From the NCBI GenBank assembly GCA_900696625.1, contig CAADGU010000106.1, positions 1 to 32,526 on the forward strand: a stretch of DNA of 32,526 nucleotides. Direction: 5' to 3'. The notes below the pieces were generated by a model, which saw nothing but the letters and a program-made list of their open reading frames with translations, did not search any database and was not told the origin of the DNA. This document shows positions 23,053 to 28,655 of the stretch, one piece after another; positions within the stretch are counted from its first letter, which is position 1; each line of letters starts with the position of its first letter. The stretch is from an uncultured Chloroflexota bacterium. GTDB taxonomy: Bacteria; Chloroflexota; Anaerolineae; Promineifilales; Promineifilaceae. Position numbers and translations under genes: made by a program.

Positions 23053-24054
23053 CGGCGGTACGGCCGTGCCCGCCGCTACCTCTGCCTTCACTACCATAGC
23101 CATTTCCACCCGGCAGCCGTCGCCTATCTGTGCATCCCGTAAAACGGTGTTGGGGCCAATGATGCAGTCTGTGCCAACGGCCGTGTGCCCTTGCAAATAA
23201 CTGTTGGGCCAGATAACGGTATCCTGCCCAATTTCCACATCAGTGTCAATATAGGTGCTGTCCGGGTCAATCAGCGTCACGCCATGTGCCAGCCAGTAAT
23301 TGGTGGCGCGCCGGCGAAACGCCTTTTCCACGGCGACCAGTTCCGCTCGTGTGCCCGCCCCCAGCCCTTCGTCTGGGTCATCCGTAATGACAGCTTCTAC
23401 GCGCAAGTTTTGGCGCACGGCCGTGTCAATTAAATCCGTCAGATAATACTCCGGCCCCCGCCGTGCCTGGCGCAGCGGCAGGTCGTGGAGATGGCTCCAC
23501 AGGAAATCGGCGTCGAAGCAGTATGCCCCCACGTTTTGCTCGCGTATCGTCAGCAGCTTCTCACTATCGGGCCGGTTATGCGCCTCGGCTGCCTCCACAA
23601 TTTCCAGGACCATCCCGTCTGCGCCGCGCACAATACGGCCGTAAGCACTACCCGGATCGCCCATCACCGTGAGCATGGTGAGGGCAGCGTTGCTTTCTGC
23701 CTGCATGGCTGCCAGCCGCCGCAGCGTCTCCGCCCGCAGCAGTGGCATATCGCCGTAGGTGACAATCACCTGGGTTGCCTTGCCCTTCAAAGCAGCTTCG
23801 GCCATCAGCGTGGCATGGCCCGTGCCTAATTGCTCTGCCTGCACCACATATACCGCCCGGCTGCCCAGCAGCGCCCGCACGCCATTCGCCCCAGGGCCAA
23901 CCACCAGCACCGGCGGCAGGTCGGCCACCTGTGCCGCTGCCTCAAAGATATGCTGCACCATCGGCTTGCCGCCGACCTCATGCAAAATCTTCTGATATTT
24001 AGAGTTCATCCGCGTCCCCTGCCCGGCGGCGAGCAGGATAGTTGCTAAAGCCAT
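23029..24054 (-). CDS. glmU: GlmU-type UDP-GlcNAc pyrophosphorylase, C-terminally short
   Basis: 341 residues from ATG 24054 (AGGAG 5 nt upstream); an earlier in-frame start 99 bp upstream lacks support. The uridylyltransferase domain is complete: LLAAGQGTRM (7-16) with K at 24ff, EQLGTGHATLMAE, VTYGDMPLL, AYGRIVR, and DEGLGAGTRAELVAVE near the domain end. A few left-handed beta-helix hexapeptide repeats follow (DVEIGQDTVIWPNSYLQG to GDGCRVEMAMV), but the protein stops about 110 residues before bifunctional GlmU (about 456) would, without the acetyl-CoA-binding coils. It therefore probably makes UDP-GlcNAc or a related UDP/dTDP sugar but not GlcN-1-P acetylation. The last residues are written by the heptamer array, so the end may have been trimmed by it. 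Confidence 0.85.
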   Translation of the reverse strand: MALATILLAAGQGTRMNSKYQKILHEVGGKPMVQHIFEAAAQVADLPPVLVVGPGANGVRALLGSRAVYVVQAEQLGTGHATLMAEAALKGKATQVIVTYGDMPLLRAETLRRLAAMQAESNAALTMLTVMGDPGSAYGRIVRGADGMVLEIVEAAEAHNRPDSEKLLTIREQNVGAYCFDADFLWSHLHDLPLRQARRGPEYYLTDLIDTAVRQNLRVEAVITDDPDEGLGAGTRAELVAVEKAFRRRATNYWLAHGVTLIDPDSTYIDTDVEIGQDTVIWPNSYLQGHTAVGTDCIIGPNTVLRDAQIGDGCRVEMAMVVKAEVAAGTAVPPFSVIGNP

Positions 24055-24097
24055 TTCTTCTCCTCGACCAGCAGTCTTGGTGAGCCTGCTGTATCGG

Positions 24098-24532
24098 TTA
24101 TCTTTCTTTCGGCCATCCTGCTTCTTTATGCTTCTTGCGATGGCAATTTGCACACCTGACCTTACATTTTGCTATTTCTCGCTGAATGGAGTTTATGCCG
24201 TACCCGTGTCGAACCATCTTCGAGATAGTATGTCTTTTAACCCCCTTCACATGGTCAAACTCCAGAACGGCCGGATCAGATTTACCACAGTCAACACATG
24301 GGTGGGTTTTTAGATAATTTTGCACATACTGGCGGCCAGCAAGAGTTGCTTCTTGCTTCTTTTTCAGCATGTTTTTCTTGTGGACTGTCTTGTTTTTGGC
24401 GTACCATTCGTTTTTTTGAATCTTTTGGCACTCACGACAAGTCCTTTGTCTGACTCCCAGATTTTTCCACCGCCAGTTAAATTCAGACTCGTTTTTGGTT
24501 TTCGAGCAATGGTTACAGGTGATCATCTCCAT
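24098..24532 (-). CDS. Small zinc-binding HNH endonuclease-like protein
   Basis: 144 residues, basic. There are three Cys pairs plus an HNH core: C6-x2-C9 and C32-x2-C35 form an N-terminal zinc ribbon (CNHCSKTK, TCREC). Then HPC79VDC82, F-D93-H94-V and C127-A-N-C130-H131-R-K-K-H give the HNH/zinc frame used by free-standing phage and bacterial HNH nucleases. It is visibly AT-richer and Lys/Asn-richer than its neighbours and has no ACGGCCGT, which suggests recent arrival. No integrase, intron or att repeats are visible. ATG at 24532 has only a weak GAGA upstream. It lies between the glmU start and the tRNA-Gln gene. Confidence 0.8.
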   Translation of the reverse strand: MEMITCNHCSKTKNESEFNWRWKNLGVRQRTCRECQKIQKNEWYAKNKTVHKKNMLKKKQEATLAGRQYVQNYLKTHPCVDCGKSDPAVLEFDHVKGVKRHTISKMVRHGYGINSIQREIAKCKVRCANCHRKKHKEAGWPKER

Positions 24533-24604
24533 CGGAAATTCTCTTAAACATCTGATAGTGGCGTGGCGAATTAATCAGAGAGGGGCATAAGCCGTAGAAA
24601 CAAA

Positions 24605-24630
24605 AAAGAGGCTATAAAAATAACCTCTTT
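24605..24630 (-). terminator. Rho-independent terminator of tRNA-Gln
   Basis: On the minus strand AAAGAGG (24630-24624) pairs with CCTCTTT (24611-24605) across an AT-rich loop, and the right arm continues into a T-run (24607-24602). It begins 17 nt after the tRNA 3' end. Confidence 0.75.
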
Positions 24631-24646
24631 GGCATTGGTCCTCAAG

Positions 24647-24718
24647 CTGCGGTGCTAGGATTCGAACCTAGGAATGGCGGGTTCAAAGCCCGCTGCCTTA
24701 CCACTTGGCGACACCGCA
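24647..24718 (-). tRNA. tRNA-Gln (anticodon TTG)
   Basis: A 72-nt cloverleaf on the minus strand. The acceptor TGCGGTG pairs with CACCGCA plus discriminator G. The D-arm is GCC...GGC, the anticodon stem GCGGG/CCCGC has loop CTTTGAA (anticodon TTG, reads CAA and probably CAG), a 5-nt variable region follows, and the T-arm is CTAGG-TTCGAAT-CCTAG. CCA is not encoded. A candidate promoter lies directly upstream and an intrinsic terminator directly downstream, so it is a single-gene unit. Confidence 0.95.
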
Positions 24719-24731
24719 GTAACGAAGGCGG

Positions 24732-24761
24732 ATATTAACACAATCAGGTAGCGCCAGGCAA
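24732..24761 (-). promoter_or_regulatory. Candidate promoter of tRNA-Gln
   Basis: On the minus strand TTGCCT (24761-24756), an 18-nt spacer and TAATAT (24737-24732). The predicted start is about 7 nt before the mature tRNA 5' end. Four of six consensus matches in each box. Confidence 0.45.
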
Positions 24762-24848
24762 GGGCAGTTCCGTTTTTTTGGGCAGTGCCAGGCAAGAGGG
24801 GTAATGCGCTGGTCAGACCCAAAGAGGTGCTGCCTTTTGCCTGACACT
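24751..24848. repeat. Scattered GCCAGGCAA motifs in the recR-tRNA gap
   Basis: GCGCCAGGCAA (24751-24761) and GTGCCAGGCAA (about 24785-24795) lie in direct orientation, and the near-complement TTGCCTGACAC (about 24837-24847) is inverted at the end of recR. A GGGCAGT pair flanks a T7 run (about 24764-24787). No gene; possibly the decayed equivalent of the array gaps elsewhere. The first copy overlaps the putative tRNA -35 box. Confidence 0.35.
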
Positions 24849-25449
24849 ACAATTCTTGCCGCCCTTCCAGCGCCCGGCCCAGGGTAATTTCGTCGGTGTA
24901 TTCCAGGTCGCCGCCGACGGGCAGGCCACGCGCCAGCCGCGTCAGTTTAGGCACGGCATCGCCCAGCCGCCGCTGCAAATAGAGGGCAGTGGATTCCCCT
25001 TCCAGCGTGGGGTTGGTGGCCAGGATGATTTCCTGGAATGTGTTTTGCGCCACCCGCGCCAGCAGTTCTTCGATGCGCAAATCTTCGGGGCCAACCCCTT
25101 CCACCGGGGAGATGGCGCCATGTAGGACGTGGTAACGGCCGTGAAACGCCCGTGACCGCTCAATCGCCAAGACATCCAGCGGCTCTTCCACCACACACAG
25201 CAAGCTGTCATCCCGGTTCGGGTCGCTGCACAATTCGCAGGGGTCGGCTTCGGTGATGTTGAAGCAAACCGAGCAGAAGCGGGTGCGCTCCACCAGGTCA
25301 CGCAGCGCGTCGGCCAGTTCCAGCGCCTGCTCATCTCCTACCCGCAGCAGATAAAACGTCAGCCGCGCCGCCGACTTGGGGCCAATGCCCGGCAGCCGCG
25401 CAAATTCGTTGATCAAGCGTTGTACCGGTTTGGGAAGTGCGTTTGCCAT
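24847..25449 (-). CDS. recR: Recombination mediator protein RecR
   Basis: 200 residues from ATG 25449; an upstream frame extension to 25509 runs through repeats and is rejected. The order is N-terminal helix-hairpin-helix (LPGIGPKSAARLTFYLL), C4 zinc finger C59-x2-C62...C71-x2-C74, then the Toprim domain (LCVVEEPLDVLAIE, YHVLHGAISP, EIILATNPTLEGESTALYL) and a C-terminal GLPVGGDLEYTDEITLGRAL. It works with RecO/RecF to load RecA on gapped DNA. It follows ybaB and dnaX on the same strand, the conserved dnaX-ybaB-recR arrangement. Its SD lies in the right arm of a 9-bp hairpin (25452-25471). Confidence 0.97.
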   Translation of the reverse strand: MANALPKPVQRLINEFARLPGIGPKSAARLTFYLLRVGDEQALELADALRDLVERTRFCSVCFNITEADPCELCSDPNRDDSLLCVVEEPLDVLAIERSRAFHGRYHVLHGAISPVEGVGPEDLRIEELLARVAQNTFQEIILATNPTLEGESTALYLQRRLGDAVPKLTRLARGLPVGGDLEYTDEITLGRALEGRQEL

Positions 25450-25451
25450 GA

Positions 25452-25471
25452 AATATCCCCAAGGGGATATT
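25452..25471 (-). promoter_or_regulatory. Hairpin covering the recR Shine-Dalgarno sequence
   Basis: AATATCCCC and GGGGATATT are exact complements with a 2-nt loop, ending 2 nt before the recR ATG. The GGGGA that would serve as SD is inside the stem, so folding would mask it unless opened by ribosomes or another factor. Confidence 0.5.
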
Positions 25472-25472
25472 A

Positions 25473-25532
25473 AGTTATTGGGTAATTGAGTAACTGGGTA
25501 ATTACACAATTACACAATTACTTAATTACCCC
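25473..25532. repeat. AATTAC-type intergenic array between recR and ybaB
   Basis: Plus-strand GTAATTG/GTAACTG-like units on the left and a run of AATTACAC, AATTACAC, AATTACTT, AATTACCC octamers on the right; left and right parts are partly complementary. It runs into the ybaB stop. Same unit vocabulary as 339-386 and 12419-12490. Confidence 0.6.
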
Positions 25533-25924
25533 AATCCCAATCCACCCAACATATCTTCCAGCCCACCGCCTAATCCGCCGGTGATGCTCTCCATTTTCTG
25601 GGCAGACATGGCCTGTGACTGTTCGATGGCCGAGTTGACGGCTGCCGTCAGCATGTCTTGCAGCATCTCTACTTCAGAAGGCTGCAACAATTCAGGTTCA
25701 ATCTGGATGGACTGTACCCGTTGGTGGCCGGAAATGACGATGCTGATAGCGCCGCCGCCGACCGTGACGGTGATAAATTCGTTTTCCAGGTTGGCCTGGG
25801 CGGCGGCCATTTCCGCCTGCATCTGCTGCACCTGGGCCATCATGGCGTTGGGGTTATTTGTTTTTGGTTTGCCGCCACTTTTTTTCGCAGTTGAACTGCG
25901 GCGGCTGAATGATCGTTTGGACAT
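25526..25924 (-). CDS. ybaB: YbaB/EbfC-family nucleoid-associated protein
   Basis: 132 residues; ATG 25924 with AGGAG upstream. The core (about 28-115) has the family pattern: an N-terminal helix rich in Met/Gln (MMAQVQQMQAEMAAAQANLE), the FITVTVGGGAISIVISGHQRVQSIQIEPELL beta-hairpin and a C-terminal helix VEMLQDMLTAAVNSAIEQSQ. A basic Ser/Lys extension (residues 1-26) precedes it and a Gly-rich tail (GGLGGGLEDMLGGLGLG) follows. It binds DNA as a dimer and co-occurs with dnaX and recR, as here. The N-terminal basic tail is longer than in the roughly 110-residue bacterial norm and may add DNA contacts. Confidence 0.94.
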   Translation of the reverse strand: MSKRSFSRRSSTAKKSGGKPKTNNPNAMMAQVQQMQAEMAAAQANLENEFITVTVGGGAISIVISGHQRVQSIQIEPELLQPSEVEMLQDMLTAAVNSAIEQSQAMSAQKMESITGGLGGGLEDMLGGLGLG

Positions 25925-25945
25925 AGTTTCTCCTCTTGGCGTTGC

Positions 25946-26029
25946 CCGTTATCGGTAATCCGTAATTCGTAAACCGACTTCGGTTCACGGCTCACGGGTT
26001 ACGGTTCACGGAACACGGGTTATTCTTCA
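25946..26029. repeat. Twelve-unit heptamer array between ybaB and dnaX
   Basis: Twelve consecutive 7-mers in one register from 25946 to 26029, including CCGTTAT, CGGTAAT, CCGTAAT, CCGACTT, CGGTTCA (twice), CGGCTCA and CGGGTTA (twice). The consensus drifts from CGGTAAT to CGGTTCA while the phase is kept. It is the longest array in the window. The dnaX stop (26020-26022) lies in a CGGGTTA unit. Confidence 0.88.
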
Positions 26030-27612
26030 CTCACCACCCCGCCCAATTCATGGGCCAGGGCTTCAAAATCCTTTTTGTCTACAGTGACGGTGTACTCGCT
26101 GGTGTTGACGGCGCGGATGGTGCAGGGCTGCCCGGTGAGATCGCTGAGGATGGCCCCTAGCAGCTGCGCCGCGCCACGTGTATCGTCGAATTTCATTTTG
26201 AAGATGGGATAATCAAAGCCGATCACGGCCGTACTCCCCTCTACAGCCAGCGGTTTGCCCATGTTCAACAGGGCGGGCATATTCTTGTTCTCGGCCCCGG
26301 CGCGGTTTACCATCTCCCGCCAGTGTGATTGGATGACGGCTAAGGTGAGGGTGGGCACGGCCGTACTCGCCCCATCCGTTTTTGCTTTGCTCTCTTGGGC
26401 TTTGGGCGGCCCAACGGGGGCAGGTTGGGGTGGAGGAGCGACGGGCGCACTCTGGATGACCGATGTTGGGGCGGCGGCGGTGATGACCGGTGCTGCTTGT
26501 GGTGGCATGATGGCGGCCGCCGGGGCCGGCTCGCCGGGCAGCATTTCTATAAAGGCCAGTTCCAACGGCAGCTGCGGCTGCCAGCTTGAAGCGGGTGTCA
26601 GCGCCGCGTCGTTAAACTTTTTAACCGCTTCGATGAGCCCCTGGCGGGGGGCGCGTTGGGCCTGGGCCAGCATAGCCGCTTTTTCTTCCGGCGTAGCTTC
26701 CAGCACAATCTCCGCGCCGGCCGCTTGCAGCAGCAAAAGCTGGCGCAAATAGGCCACCATCTGGCGGCAAAACTGGCGGGCATCCGTGCCCACTCCCAAC
26801 GCCTGGTGAATGAGGCCCAGCCCAGCGGCGCCGTCACGGTTGAGCCAGGCGTTTACCAGTTCCATCACGGCCGTGTCCGAGGCCACCCCTAATACACTTT
26901 GGGTGCGTTCGGCCGTAATCACGTCGCCGGGTGAGACCACCAGTTGATCCAGCAGGCTTTCCGCATCGCGCAGGCTGCCCGCGCCCTGGCGGGCAATCAT
27001 CGTCAGCGCTTCTGGTTCGATGGTGAAATCTTCCTGGACAGCCAGCCATTGCAGCCGGGCGGTGATTTCGGCTTCGGTGAGCAGGCGGAAGTTGAACTGC
27101 TGGCAGCGGGATTTAATGGTGATGGGTACTTTGTGTTCTTCGGTGGTGGCCAGCACAAATTTGACGTGCGGCGGCGGCTCTTCCAGCGTTTTCAGCAAGG
27201 CGTTGAAGGCGGCGGTGGAGAGCATATGCACTTCGTCAATGATGTACACTTTGAAACGGCCGTCGCTGGGCGCAAAGTTGATCCTATCCCGCAAATCTCG
27301 AATATCGTCCACGCCGGTGTTGGAAGCGGCGTCAATTTCGATCAGGTCGAGGAAACGGCCGTCGGCCACCGATTGGCAGATGCGGCAGTGACCACACGGC
27401 CGTTGTGCCGCGTCGTCGTGCAGGCAGTTGACGGCCTTAGCCAGCAGCCGCGCCGAGGTGGTTTTGCCGGTGCCGCGCGGCCCGCAAAAAAGGTAGGCAT
27501 GCCCCACCCGATCCGCCGCCACGCTGTTTTGCAGGGTGCGGGTGATGTGTTCCTGGCCGATGACATCGGCAAAGGTTTGCGGCCGCCATTTGCGGTAGAG
27601 TGCCTGGGACAT
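26020..27612 (-). CDS. dnaX: DNA polymerase III subunit gamma/tau
   Basis: 530 residues. The AAA+ clamp-loader module is complete: YRKWRPQTFADVIGQEH, Walker A GPRGTGKTT (44-52), zinc module C63/C73/C76/C79, Walker B IIDEVHM (124-130), sensor 1 LATTE and the SRCQQFNF arginine-finger region. A lid/collar domain follows to about 370, then an Ala/Pro-rich linker and a C-terminal domain (LAVIQSHWREMV to the end) like tau domain V that contacts the polymerase or helicase. It loads the beta clamp at the replication fork. ATG at 27612 has no SD; a TTGCCG-17-TAAACT promoter predicts transcription starting at or next to the ATG. It is the first gene of the dnaX-ybaB-recR unit. Confidence 0.96.
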   Translation of the reverse strand: MSQALYRKWRPQTFADVIGQEHITRTLQNSVAADRVGHAYLFCGPRGTGKTTSARLLAKAVNCLHDDAAQRPCGHCRICQSVADGRFLDLIEIDAASNTGVDDIRDLRDRINFAPSDGRFKVYIIDEVHMLSTAAFNALLKTLEEPPPHVKFVLATTEEHKVPITIKSRCQQFNFRLLTEAEITARLQWLAVQEDFTIEPEALTMIARQGAGSLRDAESLLDQLVVSPGDVITAERTQSVLGVASDTAVMELVNAWLNRDGAAGLGLIHQALGVGTDARQFCRQMVAYLRQLLLLQAAGAEIVLEATPEEKAAMLAQAQRAPRQGLIEAVKKFNDAALTPASSWQPQLPLELAFIEMLPGEPAPAAAIMPPQAAPVITAAAPTSVIQSAPVAPPPQPAPVGPPKAQESKAKTDGASTAVPTLTLAVIQSHWREMVNRAGAENKNMPALLNMGKPLAVEGSTAVIGFDYPIFKMKFDDTRGAAQLLGAILSDLTGQPCTIRAVNTSEYTVTVDKKDFEALAHELGGVVSEE

Positions 27613-27618
27613 GGGGCT

Positions 27619-27647
27619 AGTTTAGCGTAAGCGTGGGGGGGCGGCAA
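27619..27647 (-). promoter_or_regulatory. Candidate dnaX promoter, leaderless
   Basis: On the minus strand TTGCCG (27647-27642), a 17-nt spacer and TAAACT (27624-27619). The predicted start site coincides with the dnaX ATG at 27612, consistent with the missing SD. Confidence 0.4.
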
Positions 27648-27688
27648 GATGGGGCGGCAGGGTAGAGATTATCAATTTGGAAAAGGGG

Positions 27689-27717
27689 TTGACGAAAGTG
27701 GGGGAACGCGGTAGTTA
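27689..27717 (+). promoter_or_regulatory. Candidate promoter of the ABC ATPase gene
   Basis: TTGACG (27689-27694; 5 of 6) with a 17-nt spacer and a poor -10 (TAGTTA, 27712-27717). The predicted start lies within a few bases of ATG 27727, and no SD is present. The -10 is weak. Confidence 0.3.
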
Positions 27718-27726
27718 TTTGCGTGT

Positions 27727-28506
27727 ATGGTCAACACGTCCCGCTCAGAACCAGATAATGCCGCCCCTGTCGCCGACGGCCGTCCCACTTTGCAGGTGAG
27801 TGGTTTACAGTTTGCCTACCCGGATGGCCAGCAGGCGTTGCAAAACGTCTCGCTGCATATCGCTGCCGGCGAAAAGGTGGCGCTGGTGGGGCCAAATGGG
27901 GCGGGCAAAAGTACGCTGATGCTGCATCTAAACGGCCTGCTGCACGGCGCAGGCGAGATTGCTGTGGCCGGGCTGCCGGTGGTAAAAGCCAATTTCCCCG
28001 TCATCCGCGCTAAAGTGGGTATGGTCTTTCAAAACCCGGACGACCAGCTTTTTTCGCCAACGGTGTTTGAGGATGTGGCCTTTGGCCCGCTGCATATGGG
28101 CTACCCGGAGGCGGAAGTGCGGCAGCGGGTGGCGGCGGCGCTGACGGCCGTGGGTATGGCCGCCCACAGCAGTCGTCTATCCCATCATCTGAGCATTGGC
28201 CAGAAAAAACGGGTGGCGATTGCCACCGTGCTGGCGATGAACCCGGAAATTTTGGTGCTGGATGAGCCATCTGCCGGTTTAGACCCGCGTGGGCGCCGGC
28301 AGCTCATTAACCTGCTGCGCGACCTGGCGCTGACGATGTTGGTCTCTACCCACGATATGCTGCTGGTGCAGGAGCTATTCCCCCGCATGGTTATTATGGA
28401 TGAGGGACGGATTGTGGCCGATGGGCCAACGGCCGTGCTGCTGCCAGACGCGGCGCTGTTAGAGGCGCATGGGTTGGAGGCGGTGGGGGGAAGCCATGAT
28501 GCGTGA
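27727..28506 (+). CDS. CbiO/EcfA-type ABC transporter ATPase, orphan
   Basis: 259 residues. Walker A GPNGAGKST (55-63), Q-loop FQNPDDQLFSPTVFEDVAFGP (the FQNPDDQ form is characteristic of CbiO/EcfA), signature LSIGQKKR (155-162; second Gly of LSGGQ replaced by Ile), Walker B ILVLDEP and switch STHD (H209). The family energises ECF-type uptake of metals or vitamins with an EcfT membrane partner and a substrate-binding S component. Neither partner is in the window, though they may lie elsewhere. The final residues (SHDA) and TGA are written by the TGATGCG array. It is divergent from dnaX across 114 bp. Confidence 0.92.
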   Translation: MVNTSRSEPDNAAPVADGRPTLQVSGLQFAYPDGQQALQNVSLHIAAGEKVALVGPNGAGKSTLMLHLNGLLHGAGEIAVAGLPVVKANFPVIRAKVGMVFQNPDDQLFSPTVFEDVAFGPLHMGYPEAEVRQRVAAALTAVGMAAHSSRLSHHLSIGQKKRVAIATVLAMNPEILVLDEPSAGLDPRGRRQLINLLRDLALTMLVSTHDMLLVQELFPRMVIMDEGRIVADGPTAVLLPDAALLEAHGLEAVGGSHDA

Positions 28507-28596
28507 TGCGTGATGCGTGATGGATTCCGATTCACTTGAACACTTGACACCCAAACACCTGACACCTGACACCCAAACACCTGATACCTGAACACT
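28497..28596. repeat. Two-part array: TGATGCG heptamers then CTGACAC/CCAAACAC units
   Basis: Three exact TGATGCG units (28497-28517) plus TGATGGA, then from about 28532 a mixed 7/8-bp series (TTGAACAC, TTGACAC, CCAAACAC, CTGACAC, CTGACAC, CCAAACAC, CTGATAC, CTGAACAC). The first part encodes the ABC ATPase's last codons and stop. Bases 28597-28655 hold no further repeat; TACACT (28643-28648) ends 7 nt before the next ATG. Confidence 0.8.
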
Positions 28597-28655
28597 TTCT
28601 AAATCGTCAGGAAGTCGTAGAAAACATTTGCTGAAAATGGCTTACACTTGAGGGC

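Noticed and set aside
24098-24718. Integrative element at tRNA-Gln
   Set aside because: Only an HNH gene is present; no integrase and no duplicated tRNA end found within the window.
22532-26029. Heptamer arrays as CRISPR
   Set aside because: Units are only 7 bp, contiguous and without spacers, and no cas genes are present.
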